A stretch of DNA of 64,000 nucleotides, taken from Flavobacterium plurextorum (GTDB taxonomy: Bacteria > Bacteroidota > Bacteroidia > Flavobacteriales > Flavobacteriaceae). The stretch is from NCBI RefSeq assembly GCF_002217395.1, contig NZ_MUHD01000011.1:32010-96009 (forward strand). Reading direction: 5' to 3'. This document shows, one piece after another, positions 35,180 through 43,740 of this stretch. Made by a program: the position numbers and the translations under genes. The notes under the pieces were generated by a model that was given only the letters and a program-made list of their open reading frames with translations, made no database searches and was not told the DNA's origin. Each line of letters starts with the position of its first letter. The first letter of the stretch is position 1.

Positions 35180-35216
35180 TCTTTACGTTTTTAATTATAG
35201 AGCGAAAATACAACAT

Positions 35217-35777
35217 TTATTCTTGAAATACTTTTTCAACTTCTTTTTTACAAAGCAGCAAACCCAATCCTAAAACAAAAACCACACAACTCAAAAACAT
35301 ACAAATTCCATTTTTCAGTACAAAAAACGAAAACCCAATAGCTGCTGAAGCAATAATAACCATCAAAGATTTTATTGTTTCTGTTTTAATAAAAGCAAAA
35401 GCATGTACTGCCAAACCAATAAAAAGCAAAGAAGGTCCAATGACAACAAAAGGATAAAGAATACTTGGAGAATTACTAATCTGGTTGCTTAATGCGGCTT
35501 TTGCAGCTTCGTCATTACCAAAACTTGACATGATAAAATCGATGGTGCAAAGTCCGATATGCGCAATAACACCCAAAGCTGTCAGTATAGAAGCAACTGA
35601 ATTTAATCTGCTTTTAGGAAACACATCATTAAATGATAATAACAAACAGGCTCCGATTAAATTAAACCAATGAGCAAAATCAATTGGTTTTTGAAAATTG
35701 GGCAAAATTTTAGAAAAGAATAAATAACTGATCAGGAAAAATAATAATCCAAGAAGGCAAAGATGTTTTGTTTTCAT
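35217..35777 (-). CDS. Multi-pass membrane protein, unknown
   Basis: A 186-residue protein with about six hydrophobic helices (LCLLGLLFFLISYLFFSKIL, AHWFNLIGACLLLSF, VASILTALGVIAHIGLCTIDF, YPFVVIGPSLLFIGLAVHAFAF, LMVIIASAAIGFSFF, CMFLSCVVFVLGLGLLLC). No transport or catalytic motif is seen. It is transcribed in the same direction as the LytTR regulator gene 103 bp upstream, which may control it. Confidence 0.7.
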   Translation of the reverse strand: MKTKHLCLLGLLFFLISYLFFSKILPNFQKPIDFAHWFNLIGACLLLSFNDVFPKSRLNSVASILTALGVIAHIGLCTIDFIMSSFGNDEAAKAALSNQISNSPSILYPFVVIGPSLLFIGLAVHAFAFIKTETIKSLMVIIASAAIGFSFFVLKNGICMFLSCVVFVLGLGLLLCKKEVEKVFQE

Positions 35778-35879
35778 ACTTTATTTTTAAAATTGATGAA
35801 GCAAAACTAAAATCAAAAAACTGGTTTAAAGCCCTATTTTAATGACTTAGGTACAAAACATATTGTTTTAGGTACGAAA

Positions 35880-36620
35880 TTATAATGTCAATAAAGTTTC
35901 TTTATAATTTTTAGAGACCGGCAGTTCAATTTGGGTCAAAATAATGGTATTTTGATTTCTCCAAGATTTAAAATGTGACGGATTTATTAAATGCGAACGA
36001 TGTATTTGGACTAAAAAAGTAAAATCATCTTGAACTTTTCTGAGTGAAGATCGAATTAATTTCGAACGAAGTTTTCCGTTTTCTGTGTAAAAAATCTCAA
36101 CATAATTTTGAGCATTCGAAATGCAAACCAAATCGGCTTTTTTAATCTTTAGAACATCTAGTTTATTTTCGCCTTTAATAACCAGAAAATCTTCTTTTAC
36201 AGGAATTAATTTGATTAAATACCTTCGTGCTAAAATGAGTATTGGAGTTAAAATCAGCGCTACTTTAATAAATATTACCAAAAAGAATTCTGAAAAACTA
36301 TATCCTCCATTTAAAATCGGGCTTTTATAATATGCATAAACCCCAAACAAATAAACCAAATAGAAGAAAATAAGACTTGTAATTTCTAAACCAACATTCC
36401 ACTTTGTTATTCTTTCGTAAAAACTTTTCTGGATAATCGTTAAAAGACCATAACACAAAAAGGCTGCTATACTAAAACCAAAACTAATTAAAAACCAAGC
36501 TCTAAAATTTATAGTACCGTCGTCAAAAGGCTTTATAATGAAAGCAAAAACAAAAAGCCATAACGCAATAAGCAAACCTACGATTAAGTTATGTTTTATA
36601 GATGTGTTTAGCTGTTTCAC
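35880..36620 (-). CDS. Membrane-anchored LytTR-domain regulator
   Basis: A 246-residue protein with four hydrophobic helices in residues about 12-140 (LIVGLLIALWLFVFAFI, FLISFGFSIAAFLCYGLLTII, TSLIFFYLVYLFGVYAYY, VIFIKVALILTPILILA) and a C-terminal LytTR DNA-binding domain (about 155-246: NKLDVLKIKKADLVCISNAQ, NYVEIFYTENGK, FLVQIHRSHLINPSHF). It has no receiver domain. Membrane-bound LytTR proteins often act by being held at the membrane and usually control neighbouring membrane genes; here the 186-residue membrane protein is next. Confidence 0.85.
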   Translation of the reverse strand: MKQLNTSIKHNLIVGLLIALWLFVFAFIIKPFDDGTINFRAWFLISFGFSIAAFLCYGLLTIIQKSFYERITKWNVGLEITSLIFFYLVYLFGVYAYYKSPILNGGYSFSEFFLVIFIKVALILTPILILARRYLIKLIPVKEDFLVIKGENKLDVLKIKKADLVCISNAQNYVEIFYTENGKLRSKLIRSSLRKVQDDFTFLVQIHRSHLINPSHFKSWRNQNTIILTQIELPVSKNYKETLLTL

Positions 36621-36640
36621 TTTGTGTATAAAGTTAAATA

Positions 36641-37090
36641 TTAAAGTTTCATTTCCATGATTGGCATGAAACGGTTTTTTATGGAAGTTTCAAATTCTCC
36701 AATTTTCACAAATCCCATTTTAGAATAAAAACTTTCCGCATTTGGTTCTGAATCGAGTATTATTCTTTCTGCTTTTTGGTCTTTAATTCGGCTTAAAAAA
36801 TCAAGAACTAAATATTTACCCAATCCTTTGCCAATATATTCTGGTAAGACAAATAAATTATCAAGCTCAATTTCTTTTTCATCTTTAAAAACATACGAAT
36901 AATAGCCAATAATTAAATTATTAACTGTCAATTTATAAACATTATGCTCTTTAATATAATCCTGAGAAATGGTTAAATTTTTATCCCATTCCTGAATTTG
37001 CTCTGGCGAATAACCCCAAAATGCTTTTGATTTTTTGGTTATTACTGTGAGGATTTCATTGTCGGTTATTTTGGCTTTTTCTATTGTCAT
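36641..37090 (-). CDS. GNAT-family N-acetyltransferase
   Basis: A 149-residue acetyl-CoA-dependent acetyltransferase. The acetyl-CoA loop is in LDNLFVLPEYIGKGLGKYLV (about 74-93), with the C-terminal motif LDSEPNAESFYSKMGF (about 116-131). The substrate cannot be told from sequence. It lies 20 bp upstream of the LytTR gene on the same strand. Confidence 0.88.
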   Translation of the reverse strand: MTIEKAKITDNEILTVITKKSKAFWGYSPEQIQEWDKNLTISQDYIKEHNVYKLTVNNLIIGYYSYVFKDEKEIELDNLFVLPEYIGKGLGKYLVLDFLSRIKDQKAERIILDSEPNAESFYSKMGFVKIGEFETSIKNRFMPIMEMKL

Positions 37091-37139
37091 TGGTTTGAAA
37101 AATATATGAAACTAAAATCAATTAAAACTTTTACAAAAT

Positions 37140-37265
37140 TCGCCTAAACGTAATCTTGTCATTTCGACGAAGGAGAAATCTCAGCAAGTAATTCCGCAAC
37201 GAAAACCCAATCTTTGTCGAGTTACTAGTGTGATTTCGATCCCGAAGCCTCGGGAGAGAAATGAC
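37140..37265. repeat. REP-like intergenic repeat
   Basis: A GTCATTTCGACGAAGGAGAA stretch at one end and CCCGAAGCCTCGGGA (37241-37255) followed by AGAGAAATGACAAAC at the other give an inverted arrangement of about 120 bp. Related units are at 34400-34440, 40298-40506 and 41135-41305. It is non-coding. Confidence 0.65.
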
Positions 37266-37288
37266 AAACTAAACTGATAACTCTTTAC

Positions 37289-37726
37289 TTATTTATAAAT
37301 CGTAAACTTATTATGACTTAAAGTGAATCCGAGATTCTCATAAATCGCAACATTCTCTACTCGTTTTTTATTGGTTGTTACCTCGATGCTTTTTAAATTA
37401 TGCTGCTCTGCAAAATTCTTGATTTCATTTATCAATAAACGTCCAACGCCTTTACTTCTATGCTTTTGATGAATAAAAAACTCCTGTATTTCACCCACTA
37501 ATCCACAATGATGTAAAAGATTTTGGGTATGAAAACTAATAAATCCTAAACCTTCACTTTCGTTTTCGGCAATTAGATACACATTTCTTGGATTAGAAAT
37601 ATTCTCATTGAATATTCTTTCGAAAACATCGAAATCTAAAATTTCATTCTCGAGTTCACAGATTGATTTGTAAACGAAGTCTAGATCTAGTTTTTCTATT
37701 TTTCTAATTTCCACTTTTGAGCCCAT
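37289..37726 (-). CDS. GNAT-family N-acetyltransferase
   Basis: A 145-residue acetyltransferase of the aminoglycoside-6'-acetyltransferase-like GNAT group. The acetyl-CoA motif is EIQEFFIHQKHRSKGVGRLL (about 80-99), with the C-terminal ATYENLGF-like segment AIYENLGFTLSHNKF. The substrate is unknown, and there is no evidence of a resistance role. It starts 4 bp downstream of the NTF2-like gene. Confidence 0.86.
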   Translation of the reverse strand: MGSKVEIRKIEKLDLDFVYKSICELENEILDFDVFERIFNENISNPRNVYLIAENESEGLGFISFHTQNLLHHCGLVGEIQEFFIHQKHRSKGVGRLLINEIKNFAEQHNLKSIEVTTNKKRVENVAIYENLGFTLSHNKFTIYK

Positions 37727-37730
37727 AACA

Positions 37731-38108
37731 TTAGCTAATATCCGTCAATCTTACGATTTTATCCTCTAAAAACTGAAAAATCGATTTTCCTTTCATATCT
37801 AATTCCTGACCCGCTTTTAATCCGTTTGGGAAATCCATCGCCAAAACAGCATAATAATCAATATCTATTATTGCTGTAATTTCGTCCTGTCTGAATGATG
37901 TGATAATTTGTTTTCTTGCCGAAAAATATTCTTTGGCTTTTTCGGCCTGAGCTTTAAATTCTTTTATTCCATCTAAAGTCAAGTTGGTTTCGCCATTTTG
38001 AATGTTTTCAAAAACAATAGATTCATCAAAATCAGCAATCATTTTATCAATATCAAATTGATTATACCCTTCGATGTAATTATGGATTATTTTTTCTTTG
38101 TTGGTCAT
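37731..38108 (-). CDS. SnoaL/NTF2-like small protein
   Basis: A 125-residue NTF2-fold protein. The family opening NKEKIIHNYIEGYNQFDIDK followed by MIADFDESIVFENIQNGE, and the ending GKSIFQFLEDKIVRLTDIS, are typical of SnoaL-like proteins. Members range from isomerases to ligand-binding proteins, and no catalytic residues can be assigned. It lies between the DUF4116-like protein gene (11-bp gap) and a GNAT gene (4-bp gap), so it is part of a short transcript. Confidence 0.82.
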   Translation of the reverse strand: MTNKEKIIHNYIEGYNQFDIDKMIADFDESIVFENIQNGETNLTLDGIKEFKAQAEKAKEYFSARKQIITSFRQDEITAIIDIDYYAVLAMDFPNGLKAGQELDMKGKSIFQFLEDKIVRLTDIS

Positions 38109-38119
38109 AGTATAAATTT

Positions 38120-39466
38120 TTATAAATATTGATTCAATCCTATACGCTCAAACTTCTGTTTGTACTTTTGAACATATTTATTCCATTTCTCTTTACTATT
38201 ATAAACCAAAAAAGCATAATCGACTGTTTCTTTACTAAAATGATTTCCAAAAACAGCATCCAAATATTCAATTCCCGAATCAATTACTTGTTCTAAAACA
38301 TGCAATTTATCAATTCCACTTTGTTTGCACGCTTTATCCAGCCACAATCCTTTTGCAATTTTTACATATTCTACAAGAAGATTTTCCGTAATAAATCGAG
38401 AAGGAACATCGTTGATATCAGGTTCATGTTTTCCGTTTTTGAAAACTAACAATATCAACTCTTCAGAGTAATATTCTTCTGGAACTAATCGCAGCATTGT
38501 ACCATTTTCAGCGGCTTTAAAAGAAAGTTCTTTTGTTATAAACTGATCTGGAATTACCTGAATTGCAAAACCATCTTTGCTCACTAATTTCTCGCAAAGT
38601 TCATACGTTATTAAATCCTGATTGATAAATGGCAATGCGTGAAATGTACTATTTAATGCCAGATTACAAAGTTCTTCGGTTTTAAATTGTTTCGGAACGA
38701 GTTTAATATCTCTATAATTTGCCAAAACACGATCGCGCCAATATTCATAAGTTTTCGCCGGCGGATTATTTTGTTTTAAAATCAATTCGCCTCTTGCCAA
38801 ATCTCGTTCTAACTCTTCAAAAGTTTCAATTAATGGATTATCCAATAACTTTCGAAGTTCGTTCGAGATAATTTCATCGCCGGTTTCGTCATCATATTCA
38901 CATTCATTTTTCGGATCGACATCATCAGATCTGTCATTATAATAAAAGAGATTATTTTTTCTCTCTGCAAATATTGTATTATGATCATTTACAATAAAAA
39001 CTGGAGAATCAATGAATCCTTTACAGCTAAAATCACCATGATTATAATAGGTCATAACCACTTCTTTTGCTTTAATATTTCCTTTTATTTCAACAATTGC
39101 ACCGCCTAATAATAGACTTTGACAGACAATATTTCCGTTTATAAAAACATAAGGCCCGTAATCACCTTCGGCATTAAGAATTGAACCGCCGACAGAGAAA
39201 TTTCCGTTTATAAAAACGCCTTCAATTCTTATTTCTTCCATTTTTTTAGCTGGAAGATTTAGCAAATTGGCAAGCCATTTTTTCTCTTTATCTTCATAAA
39301 GATCCAAATAAAAATTTCCTTCAAAATTTACATCTTCTTCTGCGGTAAGAAAAAAATCTTCGTCTTCCCATTCATCAAAATAATCGAACTTTTCATCTTC
39401 AATTAGAAAAGGATATTTGGTTTTGATTTCGGCTATTGTAATTAATTTAAAATTAGAAGTCTGCAT
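38120..39466 (-). CDS. Large cytosolic protein: beta-helix-like part plus DUF4116-like repeats
   Basis: A 448-residue protein without signal peptide. The N-terminal half (about 45-160) has short repeated strands such as GVFINGNFSVGGSILNAEGD, YVFINGNIVCQSLLLGGAIV and EIKGNIKAKEVVM, resembling bactofilin-type polymer-forming beta helices. The C-terminal half (about 255-400) has recurring units like LVPKQFKTEELCNLAL, VIPDQFITKELSFKAAE and LVPEEYYSEELILLVF, similar to DUF4116 repeats. The function is unknown. The polar, acidic first 50 residues are unusual. Confidence 0.75.
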   Translation of the reverse strand: MQTSNFKLITIAEIKTKYPFLIEDEKFDYFDEWEDEDFFLTAEEDVNFEGNFYLDLYEDKEKKWLANLLNLPAKKMEEIRIEGVFINGNFSVGGSILNAEGDYGPYVFINGNIVCQSLLLGGAIVEIKGNIKAKEVVMTYYNHGDFSCKGFIDSPVFIVNDHNTIFAERKNNLFYYNDRSDDVDPKNECEYDDETGDEIISNELRKLLDNPLIETFEELERDLARGELILKQNNPPAKTYEYWRDRVLANYRDIKLVPKQFKTEELCNLALNSTFHALPFINQDLITYELCEKLVSKDGFAIQVIPDQFITKELSFKAAENGTMLRLVPEEYYSEELILLVFKNGKHEPDINDVPSRFITENLLVEYVKIAKGLWLDKACKQSGIDKLHVLEQVIDSGIEYLDAVFGNHFSKETVDYAFLVYNSKEKWNKYVQKYKQKFERIGLNQYL

Positions 39467-39502
39467 TTTATCTTATTAATAGAAGTTTTGTTTCTTCGGT
39501 TT

Positions 39503-40165
39503 TTATTCTTTTTCTACAGCAATACTAACTTTCTGCTTTTTATTCAATTTGCGAATCCAATACACGATATAAAAACCTCCAATAATTCCTGGAAAAAACC
39601 AGCCATAAAAACTTGAAAAGAATTCGTTTACTACCACAAAAGCTGTTACTGCACAAATATATCCGCCAATCATTTTACCTAAATGCAGTTTTAACCAATC
39701 CTTTTTTAATTTATCAGTTTTATTAAAAAGCACTAAATCTCGCATTGAAAAACTCAAACCTACGATTCCAAAAACAATTAGAACTATATTGATTTTTTGA
39801 TTTACTAAAGGATTATACAAAATCATCAAAATGGCTGTAATAACCATAATCCAAGAAATTATTTTATCTGTTTTCAGATTATAATTTCTAGTTTTAAAAC
39901 GCAAAGCTCTGTAGCCTGTTAGAATAAAATAAGAACTGAAAACTCCTATTGAAAATAAAAAGGGATTTTCATGTCCTGGCAAAACAGAAATTATTAATGC
40001 CGTAAATGCTGATAAAAGCATGGAAAAAGAAAATAGTTTTCCCGTTTTTTTATGAATTATTTTTCCCTTTTCTACAATTAAAGAAACGAAACCTGAAAGC
40101 AATGCAATACCGCCAAATAATGCGTGACAAAGAATCAGCATTTGTATTATTCTCTCCTTCTCCAC
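39503..40165 (-). CDS. Multi-pass membrane protein (DUF2306-like)
   Basis: A 220-residue protein with about seven hydrophobic helices. The N-terminal part (ILCHALFGGIALLSGFVSLI, then EKGKIIHKKTGKLFSFSMLL) has the conserved HKxxGK pattern of DUF2306-type proteins, whose role is unknown. Histidines at the ends of helices hint at haem binding, but this is not shown. The gene ends 37 bp before the start of the 448-residue protein gene, same strand. Confidence 0.75.
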   Translation of the reverse strand: MEKERIIQMLILCHALFGGIALLSGFVSLIVEKGKIIHKKTGKLFSFSMLLSAFTALIISVLPGHENPFLFSIGVFSSYFILTGYRALRFKTRNYNLKTDKIISWIMVITAILMILYNPLVNQKINIVLIVFGIVGLSFSMRDLVLFNKTDKLKKDWLKLHLGKMIGGYICAVTAFVVVNEFFSSFYGWFFPGIIGGFYIVYWIRKLNKKQKVSIAVEKE

Positions 40166-40297
40166 TTTATTTAATACTTATTTTTCTGAATGAATAATAT
40201 TTTAAAATCATCTTGTCCTTAAGCTAAAATAACTTTTTTTTCATTATTAAAGACAATTAAAATGAAGAATGTATTATAAAACTGACGTGAGTGTGAG

Positions 40298-40506
40298 CGA
40301 TAAATCGCCAATCTTTGCAGAGTTACTTACGAAGATTTCTCTCCCGAAGCCTCGGGATAGAAATGACAAGATTGTGGAGCACTGCAACTTTTAAAAGAAA
40401 AAAATCTGCCAAATCTCCTAAATCTGCGTGAGACAAAATCACCAATCTTTGTAGAGTTACTTCCGAAGATTTCTCTCCCGAAGCCTCGGGATCGAAATGA
40501 CAAAAA
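40298..40506. repeat. Tandem pair of REP-like units upstream of the XRE gene
   Basis: The 489-bp gap 40166-40654 contains no credible gene. It holds two similar units of about 80 bp (40298-40378 and 40423-40506), each with CCAATCTTTG, AGAGTTACTT, GAAGATTTCTCTCCCGAAGC and a CTCGGGAT-AGAAATGACA end; the palindrome lies at 40342-40357 and 40476-40491. Short reading frames inside them are artefacts of the repeat. Confidence 0.7.
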
Positions 40507-40642
40507 ACGCAAACATCAATATTCAAAATCAATAATAGTCAGAAAAGTTGTATTTTTACTTATTGAAAATAATCTGCAAATTGTATCTCACAACTATAAA
40601 CCTGTTTTCTACCGAAACCGAAAAATGTAAAAGAATTTTAAA

Positions 40643-40650
40643 TATCTTTG
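40643..40650 (+). promoter_or_regulatory. -7 box of the XRE regulator; possible leaderless start
   Basis: A perfect TATCTTTG, only 4 bp before the ATG at 40655. With the usual spacing the transcript would begin at or next to the ATG, so the mRNA may have no leader. No good TTG is seen at -33. Confidence 0.45.
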
Positions 40651-40654
40651 AACT

Positions 40655-41062
40655 ATGAGCACAGAAATAAAACCAAAACATATCGGTCGAAATATCAGCC
40701 GTATTAGAGAGCTTAGAAACATGAAGCAGGAAGCACTTGCACAAGCAATTGGCACAACTCAGCAATCTATCTCTATTATTGAAGGAAGCGAAAGTGTTGA
40801 TGACGAAAAACTTAAAACTATTGCTCAAGCTTTAGGAGTTCCTGTTGAAGTAATTAGAAACTTTTCTGAAGATGCTGTTTTTAATATTATTGGAAATTCA
40901 TATGATAATGGTTCTTCTTCTATAAATCATAACAATTGCACATTTAATCCGCTGGATAAACTTATTGAATCATATGAAGAGAATAAAAAACTTTACCAAC
41001 AGTTAATTCAATCTGAAAAAGAGAAAGTGGCTCTTTTGGAGAAGTTACTTGATAAGAAATAG
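40655..41062 (+). CDS. XRE-family transcriptional regulator
   Basis: A 135-residue protein with an N-terminal HTH_3 domain (about 8-66: IGRNISRIRELRNMKQEALA, then AIGTTQQSISIIEGSESVDD, LKTIAQALGVPVEVI) and a C-terminal coiled-coil (about 95-133, LIESYEENKKLYQQLIQSEK). The middle contains a polar NGSSSINHNN linker. The layout is that of a small DNA-binding dimer or tetramer. It stands alone, with REP-like repeats on both sides and a strong terminator after it. Confidence 0.9.
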   Translation: MSTEIKPKHIGRNISRIRELRNMKQEALAQAIGTTQQSISIIEGSESVDDEKLKTIAQALGVPVEVIRNFSEDAVFNIIGNSYDNGSSSINHNNCTFNPLDKLIESYEENKKLYQQLIQSEKEKVALLEKLLDKK

Positions 41063-41081
41063 AAAATTATTTTTATAAAAG

Positions 41082-41121
41082 AAAAAACCGAAGCTTTGAA
41101 ATTGAAAGCTTCGGTTTTTTT
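41082..41121 (+). terminator. Terminator after the XRE gene
   Basis: AAAAAACCGAAGCTTT / AAAGCTTCGGTTTTTTTT stem with a short loop, about 20 bp after the stop codon. Confidence 0.85.
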
Positions 41122-41134
41122 TATGCCCAAGATT

Positions 41135-41305
41135 TGTCATTTCGATCCCGAGGCTTCGGGAGAGAGAGATGACAAGATTGCGATTAAATGCAAATTTGAA
41201 AAGAAAAAATCTGCTAAATCTGCTAAATCTGCGTGAGACAAAATCGCCAATCTTTGTAGAGTTACTTGCGGAGATTTCTCGTTCCTCGAAATGACAAGAT
41301 TGTGT
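41135..41305. repeat. REP-like units downstream of the XRE gene
   Basis: The gap 41063-41455 holds no gene. GTCATTTCGATCCCGAGGCTTCGGGAG-type sequence (palindrome 41146-41161) is followed by a run of AAATCTGC units and a second unit matching the 40298-40506 copies (CCAATCTTTGTAGAGTTACT ... GAAATGACAAGATTGTG). Confidence 0.65.
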
Positions 41306-41455
41306 AAAAACTTTGCGCTCATTACAGTTAAAAAACTTTGTGCCTTAATGCCTTCGTGGCAAAATCAACAAATAAGAAAACTTTAATAAATCTATCATAC
41401 ACTACTTTGTAAAAAAATGTAATTTTGAAATTCGAAGTTCAAAAACTAAGTTATT

Positions 41456-42748
41456 ATGAAATATCATCAAATAAACAGCGCTCTTTTTGTAAAAAACCGC
41501 AAAAAATTCACGGCAGAAATGAAACCAAACTCTGTTGCCGTTTTCAATTCAAATGACATTTATCCGGTTAGTGCCGACAGTACTCTTCCGTTTGCACAGC
41601 ACAGAGATATTTTTTATCTAAGCGGCGTAGATCAGGAAGAAAGTATTTTACTTTTATTTCCAGATGCTCCTTATGAAAATCAAAAAGAAATTCTTTTCCT
41701 AAAAGAAACTAACGATCATATCGCTGTTTGGGAAGGTGAAAAACTGACTAAAGAACGTGCTTTTCAAGTTTCGGGAATTAGAACTGTTTATTGGCTGCAG
41801 GATTTTCATAAAGTCTTAAACGAAATGATGACGTATGCTGACACGATGTACATTAACACAAACGAGCATTACCGCGCCTCTGTTGAAACTGAAACTCGCG
41901 AAGCACGTTTTGTAAAATGGTGGAAAGAACGTTATCCAGCACATAATGTTGCAAAAAGCAACCCAATTTTACAGCGAATTCGTTCTGTAAAAGAAAGCGA
42001 AGAAATCGATTTGATTCAACAGGCTTGTGATATTACAGAGAAAGGTTTCCGCAGATTATTATCGTTTGTAAAACCAAATGTTACTGAATATGAAATCGAA
42101 GCTGAATTGGCTCACGAATTTATCCGTAACCGTTCTAAAGGTTTTGCTTACACGCCAATTATTGCTTCTGGAAACAATGCTAATGTTTTGCATTATATCG
42201 AAAACAATCAGCAATGTAAAGCAGGAGATTTAATTTTATTGGATGTCGCGGCTGAATATGCCAATTATTCAAGCGATATGTCGAGAACAATTCCAGTTTC
42301 AGGACGTTTTTCTGATCGTCAGAAAGCCGTTTACAATGCTGTTTTGAGAGTTAAAAACGAAGCTACAAAAATGCTTACGCCAGGAACACTTTGGAAACAA
42401 TATCATATTGAAGTTGGTAAAATTATGACTTCTGAATTACTTGGTTTAGGCTTAATTGATAAAGCAGATGTTCAGAACGAAAATCCAGAATGGCCAGCTT
42501 ACAAAAAATATTTCATGCACGGAACGTCTCACCACATGGGACTTGACACACACGATTACGGTTTGCTTCACGAACCTATGAAAGCTAATATGGTTTTTAC
42601 GGTTGAACCAGGAATTTATATTCCTGCTGAAGGTTTCGGAATTCGTTTAGAAGACAATGTTGTTGTTCAAGAAAAAGGAGAACCTTTTAACTTAATGCGT
42701 AACATTCCAATTGAAGCTGATGAGATTGAAAGCTTGATGAATGAATAA
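41456..42748 (+). CDS. pepP: Aminopeptidase P (Xaa-Pro aminopeptidase, M24B)
   Basis: A 430-residue dimetal peptidase that removes an N-terminal residue linked to proline. The N-terminal AMP_N domain (about 1-140) is followed by the pita-bread catalytic domain. Metal ligands are visible: Asp in LILLDVAAEY and SSDMSRTIPV, His in MHGTSHHMGLDTHD (about 357), Glu in TVEPGIYIP and IRLEDNVVV. A TAATTTTG box (41420-41427) is a likely -7 element. It overlaps the next gene's reading frame by a few bases and probably shares its transcript. Confidence 0.93.
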   Translation: MKYHQINSALFVKNRKKFTAEMKPNSVAVFNSNDIYPVSADSTLPFAQHRDIFYLSGVDQEESILLLFPDAPYENQKEILFLKETNDHIAVWEGEKLTKERAFQVSGIRTVYWLQDFHKVLNEMMTYADTMYINTNEHYRASVETETREARFVKWWKERYPAHNVAKSNPILQRIRSVKESEEIDLIQQACDITEKGFRRLLSFVKPNVTEYEIEAELAHEFIRNRSKGFAYTPIIASGNNANVLHYIENNQQCKAGDLILLDVAAEYANYSSDMSRTIPVSGRFSDRQKAVYNAVLRVKNEATKMLTPGTLWKQYHIEVGKIMTSELLGLGLIDKADVQNENPEWPAYKKYFMHGTSHHMGLDTHDYGLLHEPMKANMVFTVEPGIYIPAEGFGIRLEDNVVVQEKGEPFNLMRNIPIEADEIESLMNE

Positions 42749-42755
42749 TTTCCTG

Positions 42756-43655
42756 ATGAAAAAGATTTTTCTTCTTAGCTTTTTATTGTTTCTGGGAAAT
42801 ATTTTTGCTCAAACAGAAGGTTTTGCCATAAATAATGACGGAAGTAAAACCTATTACAAAACATTTGGAAAAGGTGAACCTCTCCTAATTATAAACGGAG
42901 GACCGGGAATGAACAGTAATGGTTTTGAAGATATGGCGAAAGTTTTAGGCGAAAGCCAGCAAACGATTATTTACGACCAAAGAGGAACGGGAAAATCGAA
43001 ACTTTCAAAATTAGATGCTCAGACTATTTCGATGAAAATAATGGCAGATGATATTGAATCATTGAGAAAACATCTTAAAATCAAAAAATGGAATATTCTC
43101 GGACATTCTTTTGGCGGAATGCTGGGTTCGTATTACGCAACGATTTATCCAAAGAGTATCAATAAATTGGTTTTGTCGTCATCTGGCGGTGTCGATTTAT
43201 CTTTACTAAAAGGTCCAAATTTGATTGAATCTAATCTTTCTAAAATTGAAAAAGATTCTATGAATTACTGGAACGACAAAATCGAAAAAGGAGACACTTC
43301 GCATAAAGCACGTTTAGGACGCGGTCGTGCAATGGCTCCTGCGTATGTTTACGATCAGAAATTTATTCCGATTATTGCTGAAAGATTAACGCAGGGAAAT
43401 TCGACAATCAACGGTTTGTTATGGTCTGATATGCAGAAAATGAATTTTGATTGTAAATCTAAATTGAAAGATTTCAAAAATCCTGTTTTAATTATTCAGG
43501 GAAAAGAAGATATTATCAGCAATGAAATAGGAGAATTGGCAAAACAAACTTTTCCAAATTCGAAACTGATTTTCTTAGAACATTCCAAACATTACGGATG
43601 GCTCGATGCAAGAGAAAAGTATTTTAACGAAATCAATTCTTTTTTAAAATCATAA
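42756..43655 (+). CDS. Secreted alpha/beta hydrolase (proline iminopeptidase-like, S33)
   Basis: A 299-residue exported alpha/beta-hydrolase. The ATG at 42756 gives a signal peptide (KKIFLLSFLLFLGNIFAQ); an ATG at 42741 is also possible and would overlap pepP. Family features are the oxyanion segment INGGPGMNSNG, YDQRGTGKS, the nucleophile Ser in GHSFGGMLG, and the His in LEHSKHYGW near the end. This matches the proline iminopeptidase subgroup. Next to aminopeptidase P it suggests a joint role in breaking down proline-containing peptides. Confidence 0.85.
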   Translation: MKKIFLLSFLLFLGNIFAQTEGFAINNDGSKTYYKTFGKGEPLLIINGGPGMNSNGFEDMAKVLGESQQTIIYDQRGTGKSKLSKLDAQTISMKIMADDIESLRKHLKIKKWNILGHSFGGMLGSYYATIYPKSINKLVLSSSGGVDLSLLKGPNLIESNLSKIEKDSMNYWNDKIEKGDTSHKARLGRGRAMAPAYVYDQKFIPIIAERLTQGNSTINGLLWSDMQKMNFDCKSKLKDFKNPVLIIQGKEDIISNEIGELAKQTFPNSKLIFLEHSKHYGWLDAREKYFNEINSFLKS

Positions 43656-43661
43656 AATATC

Positions 43662-43694
43662 AAAAAAAAGCTGTCTCAAAAGGACAGCTTTTTT
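43662..43694 (+). terminator. Terminator after the S33 hydrolase
   Basis: Stem AAAAAAGCTGTC / GACAGCTTTTTT, loop TCAAAAG, 7 bp after the stop codon. Confidence 0.85.
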
Positions 43695-43740
43695 GGTGGA
43701 CGAAATATTTATAAAATTTATTCTATTTGCAAAACCCCAG

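Noticed and set aside
37289..37726. Aminoglycoside resistance gene
   Set aside because: Only the general GNAT fold is visible; no substrate-specific residues or resistance context support this.
40323..40532. Short frames within the repeat units (also at 41137-41322)
   Set aside because: They arise from the REP-like sequence, repeat the same peptide fragments, and lack start signals.
37140..41305. CRISPR array from repeated palindromes
   Set aside because: The repeats are few, irregularly spaced, vary in length, have no unique spacers of even size, and no cas genes are present.
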